Numbered from the stretch's first letter, positions 20,050 to 31,562 are shown. The stretch is 64,000 nt of DNA from Coniochaeta sp. PMI_546 (GCA_021432605.1 MU271149.1:2232001-2296000); one strand, 5' to 3'. A program made the numbers and translations. Notes: generated by a model from the sequence alone, not told the origin.

Positions 20050-23046
20050 CTACTTCTTGACCACAAAAGGTGCTTTGGTCATGCCATATGTCCTGTAGAG
20101 TCTCCGGCCGTACTCTCTGACCGTCGCGAACGCCATATCATATCCAGGACGCGGCTCATGAAATATGATACCGGGCTTGTCTGCTTTCTTTGGAGTGAAA
20201 TACCAGGCAGACCCATGGAGCTTCTCGGCAGCGAACCCAATGGTGAGCATGGCATGAGTGAAGTCATTCCAAGCCGTCGCCTCTGGTGGCGCGCTCTTCT
20301 CCGAGGGCGTGTAAAAGAGGCGGTTGAGAACCTTGTTTACCTTCTTGCTAACACGAATCATTCCTTGGGTCCCTGGGAGTAGCGGCATCGCATCGTCGGA
20401 CTCCCATGGCGGCGGAACATGCTCCGCCGCTGTCGAGAGCACCTTGAGGCAACGGGCAGGGATGGGCTGCTTTTCGGCTTTGAGGTCTGCTGTCAGTGCA
20501 TTCCAAAAGAAGTCGAGTTCCTTCACAGCGCTGCTCATCCTGTCGACGTTGATTGGCGTGCGCGGTTTGTCGATTGGATAGTCATATCGACCGCCACTGG
20601 GTGACGCAAGGCTAGCAAGGGGTTCTTGGACTTCGTAACGCTGTGCCAAGATCATGTGCTTGTGTTGGTTCCGAAAAATGTCGCCCAGTTCACTCTTGTA
20701 CAGCTCTAACTCGTCGTCCAGGGTCGCAGCCCAGGGTTGAAACAGCTTCATCTGGCGGATGCACTCTGACAGCACACCGAGGAACGACATCTGCCAGGCT
20801 ATGAAGGGCGATATCAACTCGGGTCTCTTGGCATATTCGCGGTTGAACTCGTCGATAATCGTTTGTATGCCCAGTCTCTCAAGTTCATACTGATTACACA
20901 AACGGTCAAATATCCACATAATATCCCTTACAAAGCCTGGGCTGCCCTCGACCATCTCTATGCGGAGCCTCCTCTGCCCAGGTGCGATATTTCCGGGGGC
21001 CGTGCCTTCGTGCGGGTCCCGGGCTCGCTGTTGGTTGGGGCCTTTCTCCTGGGTTGAGTCGTCGTCCCCTGGCGAGCTGAGATCCTGGAGATAGAAATAT
21101 TGGCGCATGAGCGGGGATGCCGTCATGCTGCATTCGATCAGCGCAGCGCGGATGCGGAAGTGTCTCATCAGGTATGAGTAAAGGACACGAAAAGCCGCAG
21201 CATAGTCTTTCGGGAAATCAGTCTGGTCAGTGACGTTCGGGAACTTCTTTTGCATCGCAAGTAGGTCCGTCATTTTGCTGTGCAGTATATCCCAGTGATC
21301 GATGTCTCGCATGGCATTGAATATAGCTCGCCAGACTGTCCTTCTCCAGTTTTCCATGTCGCGCGAAAATTCTGGATCCACGTGAGACAGGCCATAGTTC
21401 CAACTGTCCCTATTAATCTTCTCGTTGCTGTGCTCCTCCTAGTCCAGCAACATGTCAGTGAAGTAACCCGGGTCATCCCGAAGTGCCCAAAGGTGGTTCT
21501 CTGCAAAATTGCGCATGGACAGGACCAAGGACATCATGTAGGTGAGATCCATGGTGCCCGGGACACGATATGGTGCTTCAAGCACGGTTACCGCCAGATG
21601 CTTCACACCCGTCTCGTTATTGTTTGCCGATGGAGAAGGTGGTTCGGGTAGGACTGGCGTCGAGGCAGATGAGAGTGTCTCGATATCAGTTGGCTTGTCG
21701 GGCAGAATTTCTCTGACCACATCGACGAGAAACTCGTACAGCTTTTTCTGCACCCCCAAGATCACCACAGCGTCACCGACGGTGACATACCGCATCCTTT
21801 TCATGACATGCAGCAGCGTGGCAAGGTCAAGGTCGGGGTCGTTCGTCATGTTTTGGATCCTGCACACACGTGCGTAATTGTCTTGGTCGCAAAACGCCAC
21901 AGAATACCCGTCAATGTCAGTGTACTCTGGTTCGACATAAACCGCACCGTCTATGGCCCCAAGCGCGGTACTTTCTAGGTCCACCATGGCAAAGACGAGA
22001 GGATGATGGCGGCCACGGGAGTTCAGCATCAACACCATCGGTTCGTACTGCGACAGGTCATCCAGATTCAAATGCGGCCACAAGTAATCAGCTCGCGTCT
22101 TGAGCGCGTCGTCGGGTGCTCCCGTCACCGGATCTCTGCCACCGAGACCGGGCTGGTGAGTCTTTGGAATCTCTGGCCAGAGCTTCTGTAGCAAGCTCTT
22201 CCGCTTGCTTCTTGACTTGTTGGACCATCGTCTTTGAATCTCTTCTTCGTACGCCTGAACGATCTTATTTAGATGCTTCCACTTCTCCATGACTCCCTCT
22301 TTCAAACCGTCAAACACCTCGGACACCATGGTAATAAGGGGTTGGTGTTCTGTAGGGGACTTCGCTCCGCCAGTGTCGTCGTGACTAGGAGACTGTTCTT
22401 CGCTGACGGCTTCGTTGCTAGAGCACTTATCTGTCGATTCCAAGGACTCAGGCTGTATAGGGTCCTGAGGTACATCAGGCGCCGTCGGCTTCTCAACTTG
22501 CTCATTGTCTTCGTGCCCGCCGTGTTTGGGTGCATCAGATGTGACTGTCTCTTCCTCAGGCGCATCCTTTGCGTCACTGCTGCTTTCAGATGCTTCTGGC
22601 GTGGCTAGCTTATTATCTCGTAGGAGCTTTTCGTCATCGCTGCCTTCTGGTGTGCTGTATGTAGTCGGATCGTCCTGTTGCGAGACTTCTGCATCACCGC
22701 TGCTTCCAGGTGTGTGAGATGGAGTCGGATCATCCTGTGGCAGATCCTCTGCGTTGCCCGTGTTATCGGGTGGATCAGATGTCGCTGGGTCGTCCACCTG
22801 GGTGTTGTCTGCTTGACTGCTTCTCTGAGCCGTGTCACCCGTGGTTGGAGTTTCCTCCTTCGGACTACTACCTGGCTGATCATTGCCTTCAGTTACATCA
22901 GACGTCGCCGGCTGGTCATCTTGAGGACGACCTGAGGAGCTGTTTAGAATGGCGTTCAGGACGTATTCCGGAAGGCCGTGTAGAATTTCGTTGAGGACGT
23001 TCCTATGCAGGGTGTTCCGGTCGACTTGCGGTGCGACGTCAAACAT
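20050..23046 (-). CDS. Large fungal protein of unknown function, interrupted by one in-frame TAG
   Basis: Reading from the ATG at 23046, 535 codons lead to a TAG at 21441-21439, after which the same frame stays open for 463 more codons to a TAG at 20052-20050. The two halves behave as one protein: the sequence flows from DPGYFTDMLLD through the stop into EEHSNEKINRD without change of composition. No GT-AG intron of realistic size can remove the stop. The first 205 residues are disordered, with eight 20-residue repeats. The middle includes a compact region ending near VVREILPDKP, and the second half is helical. I do not recognise a characterised family. The stop may be a true nonsense change, a base-call error or a read-through site; in the first case only the 535-residue half would be made from this start. 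Confidence 0.75.
22447..22926 (-). repeat. Eight degenerate 60-bp coding repeats
   Basis: Residues 41-200 of the large fungal protein divide into eight 20-residue units with no insertions. A typical unit reads SQQDDPTTYSTPEGSDDEK. The conserved parts are an acidic DDP or EET block, then a T/S-x-D/E-x-P turn, then Gly/Ser with Asp-Ala-Glu. The fixed 60-bp period with strong divergence points to an old coding minisatellite. Confidence 0.75.
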
Positions 23047-24851
23047 CCTCGGTTTCTCCTCCTAGGGGTCTTCTGCGTGACCAGTGTCGTCCATTGTAGC
23101 TACTTTTGGTATGAGATGATAGTAATCGATATTGAAATGAGATGTGGATTGATGATTGGGTCTCGAAGCTGCATTGATGGTCAAAAGGTTGCCACCTGGG
23201 TGCCATATCGAGGCTCAGCCCAGCCATTTCCCTTTGCGTAAGGTGAGGCTAGTTGTTTGGTTGGACTATCACTAAAGTGCCTTCCACACGTGTATACGGC
23301 GGTGGCCACTTACTATTTATTACCTTAGGCTCCACCTACCATGAGGGACACCTGGAAGGTATTTCCCATGCAATCGTTTAGGCAGGTACGTAGGGTGCCT
23401 AGGTATCTCGTTCCAACATCGTAACAAAGGAAGGTACGCTAGACCATGAGGCTGGAGAGCAGACGGCTGACCCTTTCCCAACGATTCTACTTGGCAGGTG
23501 AATTCCATTGGGTTGCCTTAGGTAAGGTACCTACCTACATTAAGATACCTTCAGTCAGTTCCGAGTATGGTAAGGTAGGGTACCGTAGGGTACTTTCTAC
23601 GGTAATGAGAAGTTTTAAACGATATCACATACTCGAGAGTTGACACCGATCTCGTCCAGACAATTAGATTGAGTCTGACGTCAAGTATCTTCAAAATACG
23701 GCTAGGGCGGTCATCATATTGAGATATCAAAGGCTATGTGATGTTTACAGTCTTAGTGTTATCCTGCCAAAATTGACTCTGTGGGAAGTCTGCGAACGCA
23801 GTTCTTGAATTCTGCAGGAACAGCGACTGAACAAGATACAAGAAACTGTTGTTGAGCTAGTGCGACCTCTACATGTAAGGGAGGACAGTCTCTACTATCA
23901 CGGACTACAAGGATATTCGCCGTGAGTGTGGTGCGGCGACTGTATAGTACTTGAACATCATGGTTCGTTTCGCCTTGGCTGGTGTGCTTGTTTAGCCTGC
24001 CGAAGTTGAACTCCAACGTGTAAGGCTCTCCTCCAACGAGTCAGGCGACTTCCATCCACTGGTCCTCACATGGTAACACCCGTCCGTCTCGTAACTCAGC
24101 TCCTTGACTCCACAGCCAATCCTACCGCCAAGCTTGCCCTACGTGAAGGGATCCCTCCCGGGTATATAAAAAATGGAGTGTTGCCGATGTGGTCGTCGTG
24201 TTGTGGTAGGACATAACAACCAGCCGTTCCGTGCGCTCAGTACGAGCCCGAGCATGTCACTCCTTTACCCACAGTCTGACATCCTTCACCTTCACCAGCG
24301 TTTGGGTCTAATGGAGTGGCTTTGGCTTTGTGTTGCCCCTCATCCTTGTAGGCACGAACACCAGGAGGTATACGCTTAGCAGGCCTGGGGAGTAGGTCGG
24401 TTCACTGCACACATCCACAACAAGATTTTTGTACATCTAATCAAAGCACCAAGACCGTCGAACTTAATAACGACTTTCTCCCCAACAGCTCGGATCTACC
24501 AGCACTTTACCTGCCTTGAAACAGGGCGTCGCAGACTCAACTTGCCTCTAATGTTGCGAATTTGCTGCCATTTAGCATAGTCCTGATTGTCTTTAGCGGT
24601 AGTCAGGTAAGTTGCCTCCCATCCGTATGATAGATCAGGTATTTCCGTTATGTCCAGCCATCATAGCTTGGTGTTCATGTTGTGATGGTAGGATATGTCT
24701 CCTAAGCCCTGATTGAAGGCTTGCGCCCTCCACAAACAGATATGATATCTGCCGTTCATTCTGTGACTTTTGTGACGACTTTGTAAGAAAGGAGTCGAGA
24801 GCAAAGTTTTCCCACAGCAAGCGATCGAACATGTATTGCCATCTCTGCGCC
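23047..24851. other. Intergenic region with a dense AGGTA/TACCT repeat patch
   Basis: This holds the promoter of the large fungal gene and about 1.2 kb without any convincing gene. A TATATAAA at about 24162-24170 is followed at once by a short frame of 68 residues that has no domain and is too close to be its transcript start. The repeat patch is listed separately. Confidence 0.4.
23320..23605. repeat. Dense patch of AGGTA/TACCT short repeats
   Basis: Units of GGTA, AGGTA, TACCT and the palindrome GGTACC recur on both strands, most densely at 23518-23605, with a looser run at 23320-23435. They are imperfect and not in simple tandem register. Similar patches occur elsewhere in this window, only outside genes. 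Confidence 0.6.
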
Positions 24852-25307
24852 TTAGACTTGATCGATAGCATCTAAGAGCGCAAGATTAATGATAGTGACT
24901 GCAACGATAGCTGGCGTCATCTCTATAGCTGCCAGGGGCTGCACTCCGTTTGGCGGGAACGAGCGGCTGAACCAAGAAGGAGGAGTTTGAACTTGGGTGG
25001 ATGCCTTGGAGTGGAAGAGTCGAGATTCGTCGCGGCTACTGCACCCATTTCCCTGGTATTTCCCACCTAACCCTGATATCAGTGCAAATAATCTTTGGCG
25101 GTGCAGACTAAGGAGTTGCCTCGAGGAGGAGGAGATATCTTCGACAGAAGCAAAATTTAGAAAAGCACGGCCGAGGACTTGTACGCCAGGCGGCGCAGAT
25201 GTGTGGCGTGATACAACCCAACTCATGTCTCTATATGTTAAGGAGACAGCAATAAGCCTCAGCACTGTCTCTTACCTGTAGAACGAAGACTCGATGAAGG
25301 TGAACAT
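24852..25307 (-). CDS. Possible small hypothetical protein, two exons
   Basis: An ATG at 25307 opens 11 codons (MFTFIESSFY) ending at a good donor GTAAGA. A 45-nt intron with acceptor ATATAG joins in frame to 25230-24852, giving 136 residues. The model rests on this frame-preserving junction. The product has Ser-rich and Arg-rich parts and a hydrophobic C-terminal segment (TPAIVAVTIINLALL). No domain or family is recognised; chance remains likely. Confidence 0.3.
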
Positions 25308-25537
25308 TATAAGGCGTTCGATAGAGTCGGTTATGTTCGGACCGAGGCGGTCTTATGTGGAAGAGAAGATGGAGCAGACAGTTTATTTAGTGTCGGCTCG
25401 TCTCCGAGACGAGAGGAGGAAACTGTGACATTATTCTGACATTACAAGTGTTTCGGGAAACCAGGGGCTTGCCTGATGAGTCCCGTCTGCATTTACAGCT
25501 TTCTTCAGCGGTACACGGGTATGTGTTGTGCATGGTG

Positions 25538-25700
25538 AGGTACCTTAGGTCCCTTGAAGCTAAGGTAAGGTAAGGTAGTCCCACAGGTTGAGTCTTGATT
25601 GTGAATTCCATTCAGGTTTGTGGCTGTCGTGACAGGCGGCCCCACAAAAGTGTGACGCTGGAGTGGGAAGGTACTACGTACCCCCGTACCACCTCACTTA
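25538..25700. repeat. AGGTA/TACCT repeat patch upstream of biotin synthase
   Basis: Includes GGTACCTTAGG at about 25539-25549 and four head-to-tail AAGGT units at 25561-25577, then TACGTACC and ACTTACCT near 25675-25693. It lies within 260 bp upstream of the biotin synthase ATG. Same family as the other patches. Confidence 0.5.
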
Positions 25701-25792
25701 CCTCAGTTTATGTTGAGAGGGGGGTTGAGTCAAATTCACGCTCTTCTCACCAATACACGCTCTACCTTAACCATAAACCACATCTTCTGACT

Positions 25793-27105
25793 ATGGCGGT
25801 TCGAGTAGCAGCTCGGGGCCTTATAGCACCCTTACGCCTCAGTTCCGTTCATAAGGGTAGTCGCACATCTCTGGCTCGCGCGCTGTCGACGGTCGTTGAG
25901 ACTCCGGGGATTCTGGCAGCGACGCCGCCTCCACCTCCCCCACCAGAGCACCATCATCCCCAACAATCCAGTGCGTCTGGGAAGATTGACGCCGATCAGG
26001 ACGCAGCCGCACACAGACAACGACAACGCGCCAAGCGCATTCTGCACGATGCAGTGGCCGCCACGGCTCCGAGACACAACTGGACGAGAGAGGAAGTGGC
26101 TGCCATCTACTACCAGCCGCTGATGGAACTAGCATTTCAAGCCGTGAGATCAACACATCTCTGCACACTGAGCATTTAGGTAAGCTAACTATCGACCAGG
26201 CTTCCCTCCACCGTCGCTTCCACAACCCTGCAGAAGTCCAGCTCTGCACCCTCATGAACATCAAAACAGGAGGGTGCACCGAGGATTGCTCATACTGCGC
26301 CCAGTCGACCCGCTACCAGAAGGGTACCGGCGTCCAAGCGAAGCGCGTAGAGAGCGTCGAGTCTGTCCTCGAAGCCGCCCGCATCGCCAAGGAGAACGGC
26401 AGCACCCGCTTCTGCATGGGCGCCGCCTGGCGCGACATGCGCGGCCGCAAGAACAGCCTGCGCAACATCAAGGACATGGTCTCCGGCGTGCGGGCCATGG
26501 GCATGGAGGTCTGCGTGACCCTGGGCATGATCGACGAGGCGCAGGCGAGGGAGCTGAAGGAGGCCGGCCTGACGGCCTACAACCACAACCTCGACACGAG
26601 CCGCGAGTTCTACCCCTCCATCATCTCCACGCGCTCCTACGACGAACGCCTGAAGACGCTAGGCCACGTCCGCGACGCCGGAATCAACGTCTGCTCGGGT
26701 GGCATCCTGGGTCTTGGCGAGACTTCCGAGGACCGCATCGGCCTGCTGCACACTGCCTCGACACTGCCGGCGCACCCGGAGAGCTTCCCCGTCAACGCCC
26801 TGGTGCCCATCAAGGGCACGCCGCTGGGCGACAGGAAGCCGATCGAGTTCACGAGCATGCTGCGGACCATCGCCGCGGCGCGCATCACGATGCCGGCCAC
26901 CATCATCCGCATCGCGGCGGGGAGGAAGACCATGACCGACGAGCAGCAGGCGCTGTGCTTCATGGCCGGCGCGAACGCCATCTTCACGGGCGAGAAGATG
27001 CTGACGACGGAGTGCAACGGGTGGGACGAGGATGCGGCCCTGTTTGGCCGCTGGGGGCTGGAGCCCATGAAGAGCTTCCAGAAGTCCCCGCAGCCACAGG
27101 CGTGA
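25793..27105 (+). CDS. BIO2: Biotin synthase, mitochondrial
   Basis: A radical-SAM enzyme that inserts sulfur into dethiobiotin, the last step of biotin synthesis, in mitochondria. Two exons, 25793-26143 and 26200-27105, give 418 residues. The intron is 56 nt, and splicing joins AFQA to ASLHRRFHNP in phase 0. The N-terminus is basic and Ser/Ala-rich (RVAARGLIAPLRLSS), a mitochondrial presequence. The 4Fe-4S Cys triad is CTEDCSYC (C-x3-C-x2-C). The next conserved block is RFCMGAAWRDMRGR, and YNHNLDTSREFY binds substrate. ARITMPATIIRIAAGR carries the Arg that helps hold the 2Fe-2S cluster. A Pro/His-rich spacer follows the presequence. It is the first gene of a three-gene biotin cluster. Confidence 0.97.
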
Positions 27106-27160
27106 TATTGAGCCTAGCGAATCAAAAGAAGAAGAACACAAAAAATTACAAACCTTTCCC

Positions 27161-28576
27161 CTAAAGTTTTGCTGGTCTTTGCCCATCATCCAGTATCGGT
27201 CCCAGCGCCCCCTTCCTCGTATCGCCATGTTCTTGATTCCTGAAATCCTCGCTTGCCGCGGCTGCCGCCACCCATGCCTCCACCGCCGCGACCAGCCCTT
27301 CAATCTCGCTTATTGTATTCCCCGCATGAAGACACACCCTGATCCTCTCGCTTCCCTTGGGCACCGTCGGCGCCACGATGGGACGCACCATGAAGCCGCT
27401 GCGCTGGCAGTGGCTCGCCAAGCTGCGAGGCCGGGAAGTAAAGACCGGGATGATGGGGGACTTTGGCGCGGCCGGGTCAACCCGGAGCAGATGTGGCGGG
27501 GCCCTCTGCCGCGCACAAACTGCGAGGAGGAGGTTGTGCGTCTGTCTGAGAATTGTCCGTAGGTGGGCCAGTAGCGTCTCCGTCTGCCCGCTCATGAGAA
27601 AGTCGTAGGTCACTTCGATGCTGGCGAGGGACGGGAAGGCCATGGCGGTGGTGTAGATCAGACTGCGGGCGTAGTTGATGAGGTAGGACCGCGTCGTCTG
27701 AGAGCAGAGTATGATCCCCCCCGCGCAACTCATTGCCTTGCCGAACCCTAAGACTCGCGCCCATACGCGATCCTCCAGGCCCAGCTCGCACACAAGTCCC
27801 TGGCCCCGATCCCCAAAAATGCCCGCCGAGTGCGCCTCGTCGACGACGAGATAGCCGTTCCCCCGCGGCAGGCTGCGTGCGATGCACTGGACCACATCGG
27901 CTAGCGGCGCGACATCGCCGTCCATGCTGTAGACGCCTTCGACGGCGATGAACACGTTCTTCTCTCCCGACTTGAACTGGTGTCCCTCCGCTCCCGTCTG
28001 GAGGTCCTGCAGCACCGTTTCCAAAGATTGAAGCTTCCTAGGACTCGTGCAAGGGTTATCGTTAGCACAAGACGGCAACTTCGCGCTGCCAGTGCGCCAA
28101 ACAAGGTTATGCGCAAAGGGGATCCTCTTGCCCGGCGCAACACGGCTGAGACGCATCCCGTCGTGCACGCTGGCGTGTATCAGCTCGTCGTGGACGATGG
28201 CGTCGCCGGGCTGCGGCACGCAGCTGAACAGGCCGACGTTGGCATCCATGGCCGAGTTGAAGAAGAGGCCGGCCGGGGCACGGTGGAAGGCTGCGATGTC
28301 TCGCTCGAGACGCTCGGCATAGGGCGAGTTTCCGTCCAGGAGACGGGAGCCGCCCGATCCCAGGAGTGATTGAGGTGAGGTGGAGGCTTCATGTTGCAGC
28401 CGGCTCAGGAAGGCAGCTTGCACCGCTGTGTGAGTTGATAAAGACAGGTAGGCATTTGATGAGAAGTCTGCTGTGCCGGGTGGCACTGTGGTCAAAGTGC
28501 GCAGCTGGTCGCGCGATCGGCGACGGTCGAGGAGTCCGGCCAGAATGATGTCCAGGTGATTGCCGTTTTGGGACAT
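27161..28576 (-). CDS. 8-amino-7-oxononanoate (KAPA) synthase, peroxisomal
   Basis: A PLP enzyme of the alpha-oxoamine synthase group that joins a pimeloyl thioester and alanine to form KAPA, the first committed step of this branch. Single exon, 471 residues. Seen motifs are GSGGSRLLDGN (substrate/PLP loop, residues about 73-83), VVDEAHSAGIFG (PLP-binding Asp and His) and the Schiff-base Lys 280 in VLGFGKAMSCAGG. The last three residues are AKL, a canonical PTS1. Peroxisomal KAPA synthase is established in Aspergillus. Its stop lies 55 bp from the convergent biotin synthase stop, and its start faces the fused BioD/BioA gene across 351 bp. It is the bacterial bioF counterpart. Confidence 0.93.
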   Translation of the reverse strand: MSQNGNHLDIILAGLLDRRRSRDQLRTLTTVPPGTADFSSNAYLSLSTHTAVQAAFLSRLQHEASTSPQSLLGSGGSRLLDGNSPYAERLERDIAAFHRAPAGLFFNSAMDANVGLFSCVPQPGDAIVHDELIHASVHDGMRLSRVAPGKRIPFAHNLVWRTGSAKLPSCANDNPCTSPRKLQSLETVLQDLQTGAEGHQFKSGEKNVFIAVEGVYSMDGDVAPLADVVQCIARSLPRGNGYLVVDEAHSAGIFGDRGQGLVCELGLEDRVWARVLGFGKAMSCAGGIILCSQTTRSYLINYARSLIYTTAMAFPSLASIEVTYDFLMSGQTETLLAHLRTILRQTHNLLLAVCARQRAPPHLLRVDPAAPKSPIIPVFTSRPRSLASHCQRSGFMVRPIVAPTVPKGSERIRVCLHAGNTISEIEGLVAAVEAWVAAAAASEDFRNQEHGDTRKGALGPILDDGQRPAKL

Positions 28577-28927
28577 GATGCTCCAAGATTATGGTATTCT
28601 TGATGACTTTTTAGGCTGGCACGCCGGTGAAAATCATGTAGCCGGCTGCAGGTTACCATCGTGGGGAGTTGGGGGAGGACTTCGGAGCATGTGTTGAACA
28701 GTCATCCGGCATGGAACCCCCGACATGGATCCCCGGCACGGCCCCGCGCCCACTCAACAGAAAAAAAGAAATGGGGCAGCCGTGTAACCAAACCAACCCT
28801 CCCAGCCCTCTGCGCCGAGAGACTTGTTGGTTTCCTCCAGGAAGCACAGCTTCTAAGCAGCGGATTTACGGGAAGAGCTGGCTCATCGGGAAAGTTCAAG
28901 TACTGCATCAGGTCATATCACATCGCA
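28577..28927. promoter_or_regulatory. Divergent promoter of KAPA synthase and the BioD-BioA fusion
   Basis: The 351-bp spacer is the only DNA between the two divergent biotin genes, so it must contain both promoters or their cores. No clear TATA box is present. Joint control is inferred from layout alone. Confidence 0.55.
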
Positions 28928-31562
28928 ATGCCAATGCCTTCCCAACCCCTGGTGGGCTCTGTGCTGTGGCGTTCGCTGCGGGTGTACCAGATATACGGGG
29001 CCAACACCGAGGTAGGTAAGACCGTGTTCAGTACCGTCCTCTGCAAGGCAGCTCGTAGGCATTGGCCCCGCGAGAAGACGGCTTTTCTCAAGCCAGTGTC
29101 CACTGGTCCGCTCGACGAGGCGGATGATGGGTGTAAGTGCGATGCCATTCCTCATTCTTGGTAAAGATGCTGACCATGAGTCATAGATGTTGAGTTCACA
29201 ACCTCGACTCTGGGATGTCTCGTTTCTAACGCACCGTCTGTCTGGCCTGTCCTTGCAGCCATGTTCGCAGATTCGCCTCTGATGTTGCTCACGAGACACT
29301 GTACCAGTTTGATCTGGCAGTCAGTCCGCACATCGCTGCCAGAGTCTCATCACAGCAAATACCCTCGGATGAGATGCTGCAATCAAGCATCCACAAGTTT
29401 GCCGCCAATCGCGCCTCCCTCGGCCCCGGCTGGCTTTTCGTCGAGACCGCAGGCGGCGTGCACTCTCCGGGCCCCTCAGGCTCTACCCAAGCAGACCTGT
29501 ACACGTCACTCCGACTGCCCGTCGTCCTCGTAGGCGACTCCAAGCTAGGCGGTATTTCTCAAACAATCTCGGCATTCGAGTCTCTCAAAATCCGCGGCTA
29601 TGACGTCGAAACAGTGCTCATCTTCCAAGAGGACAAGTACGAGAACCACGCGTACCTGACCGACTATTTCAGAGAGCGACACGGGATTCCCGTCAAGACT
29701 GCGCCGGAACCGCCGGCGCGCGTCGGGGACATGGACTCGGACGCAGATAACATGCTCCGGTACTACGAGGACACCTGTGGCAGCTCGCCAATCGCAGATA
29801 CCCTGGCCCACCTGGACACCCGCCACAAGCAACGCATCTCGCGCCTGGAAACCATGAGCACCACCGCACACAAGACGATATGGTACCCCTTCACCCAGCA
29901 GAAACACCTCTCGCCGGAGAAGATCACCGTCATCGACTCGGCAAGCGGCGACAACTTCCAGACCCTCGTCCCCAAAGCGGGGGACGGCGCCCTCCTCCGG
30001 CCGTCCTTCGACGGCTCCGCCTCCTGGTGGACCCAGGGCCTGGGCCACGGCAACCCGGCCCTAACGCTCGCGGCGGCGTACGCGGCCGGCCGCTACGGGC
30101 ACGTCATGTTCGCCGAGGCGGTGCACGAGCCGGCCCTCTCGCTGGCCGAGACGCTGCTCTCGCTCGTGGCCAACCCGCGGCTCACGCGCGTCTTCTACTC
30201 GGACAACGGCAGCACCGGGGCCGAGGTGGCGGTCAAGATGGCGCTGAGGGCGGCGAGGCTAAGGTACGGCTGGCGGGCGGACGAGAAGGTGGGCGTCTTG
30301 GGGCTGAAGGGGAGTTATCATGGCGATACCATTGGTGCGATGGACTGCGCGGAGCCGTGTGTCTTTAATGAGAAGGTGGAGTGGTATGAGGGCAAGGGGT
30401 TCTGGCTCGATTACCCGACTGTCCAGTGCCGCGCAGGACGATGGGTAGTTGAGCTTCCTGGCGCAATGGGTGGTGTGTCTAGTGGTCACAACCAGGAGTT
30501 GTCGTTCGAATTCCTCTCCGATGTGTTTGACGTCGAAGGGAGGGAAGCGAGAGGTGACGGCCGAGTGTATGAGCGATACATCACAGGCATTCTCAAGAGG
30601 CTCCAGTCCGAGGGGCGCAAATTCGGGGCTCTGATGATCGAGCCAGTCGTCCTTGGAGCTGGTGGGATGCTTTTGGTGTGAGTGTCCTCCACTTTTACCT
30701 GTCGAAGTGCCCGGGATGGTACAATTGCTGACACAGTGGTCGCAGTGATCCTCTTTTCCAGCGGACACTCGTTAACGTTGTCCGAAAGTCGGCACACTTG
30801 TTTGCTGGGGAACAAAACAGCATCGCGCATGAAGATAAACCCGAGGACAAAACAGTGTGGACTGGCCTCCCGGTGATCTTCGACGAAGTCTTCACAGGCC
30901 TCTATCGTCTCGGCCGCTTCAGTGCGGCCTCGTTCCTCGGCGTCAACGCCGACATCTCGGTTCACGCAAAGCTTCTGACTGGTGGCCTTGTGCCGCTCTG
31001 TGCGACTCTTGCCTCCGAGAGCATCTTCCGTGCCTTCGAGAGCGACGACAAGAGCGATGCTTTGCTTCATGGCCACAGCTACACGGCCCACGCGGTCGGC
31101 TGCCAGGTGGCCCTGCAGAGCGTCACAGAGCTGCGCAGGATGGAGGTAAGTGGAGAGTGGGACTGGGCGATGTCCGCCGCCCACAGAGAAAATCGGCAAC
31201 AGTCGCACTCTGTGTCTGCGCAGAAACCCGCCAGGGAAGCCAATGTCTGGTCAGTCTGGAGCCCAGACTTCGTCGACTGGTTGTCGCGACAACAGACCAG
31301 CCATGTCGGGGGAGTATGGGCCATCGGAACAGTGCTGGCGATTCACATGAAGGGCGCGGATGCCGCTGCAGGATACAAGAGCGACGCTGCTCGAGGACTT
31401 CAGAGCACCTTGTTTCAAACCTCCGGCGGAGACGCGAACATTCACAGTCGGGTGCTGGGCAACGTGCTGTACATAATGGCGGGCCAGAAGACGAAGGAGG
31501 AAAGCGTCAGGAGGGTGGAGCATTCTGTCCGCAGGGCGTTGCTAGGCGGTGCCGAAGGATAG
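28928..31562 (+). CDS. Fused dethiobiotin synthetase / DAPA aminotransferase
   Basis: One polypeptide catalyses KAPA to DAPA (SAM:DAPA aminotransferase) and DAPA to dethiobiotin (ATP-dependent ring closure). It corresponds to the fungal bioDA/BIO3-BIO1 type. Exons 28928-29130, 29259-30677 and 30746-31562 give 812 residues. The first donor is read as GG|GTGTAAGT because only this keeps the HVRRFAS frame. BioD part: P-loop GANTEVGKT (residues 24-32), then KPVSTGP. BioA part starts near residue 245: STTAHKTIWYPFTQQ, TGGxxE-type VIFDEVFTGLYRLG, and the PLP Lys in SVHAKLLTGG. Bases 31146-31223 form an intron-like segment (GTAAGT...GCGCAG, 78 nt) that is open in frame. It is kept as coding here but may be optional. 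Mitochondrial location is known for the family. Confidence 0.93.

Noticed and set aside
24173-24379. A 68-residue frame just after a TATATAAA
   Set aside because: The ATG lies within a few bases of the TATA element, which leaves no room for a transcript start, and the product has no recognisable feature.
26274-27164. A 296-codon frame overlapping biotin synthase
   Set aside because: Shifted reading of the second biotin synthase exon, rich in Arg, Pro and His, with no domain.
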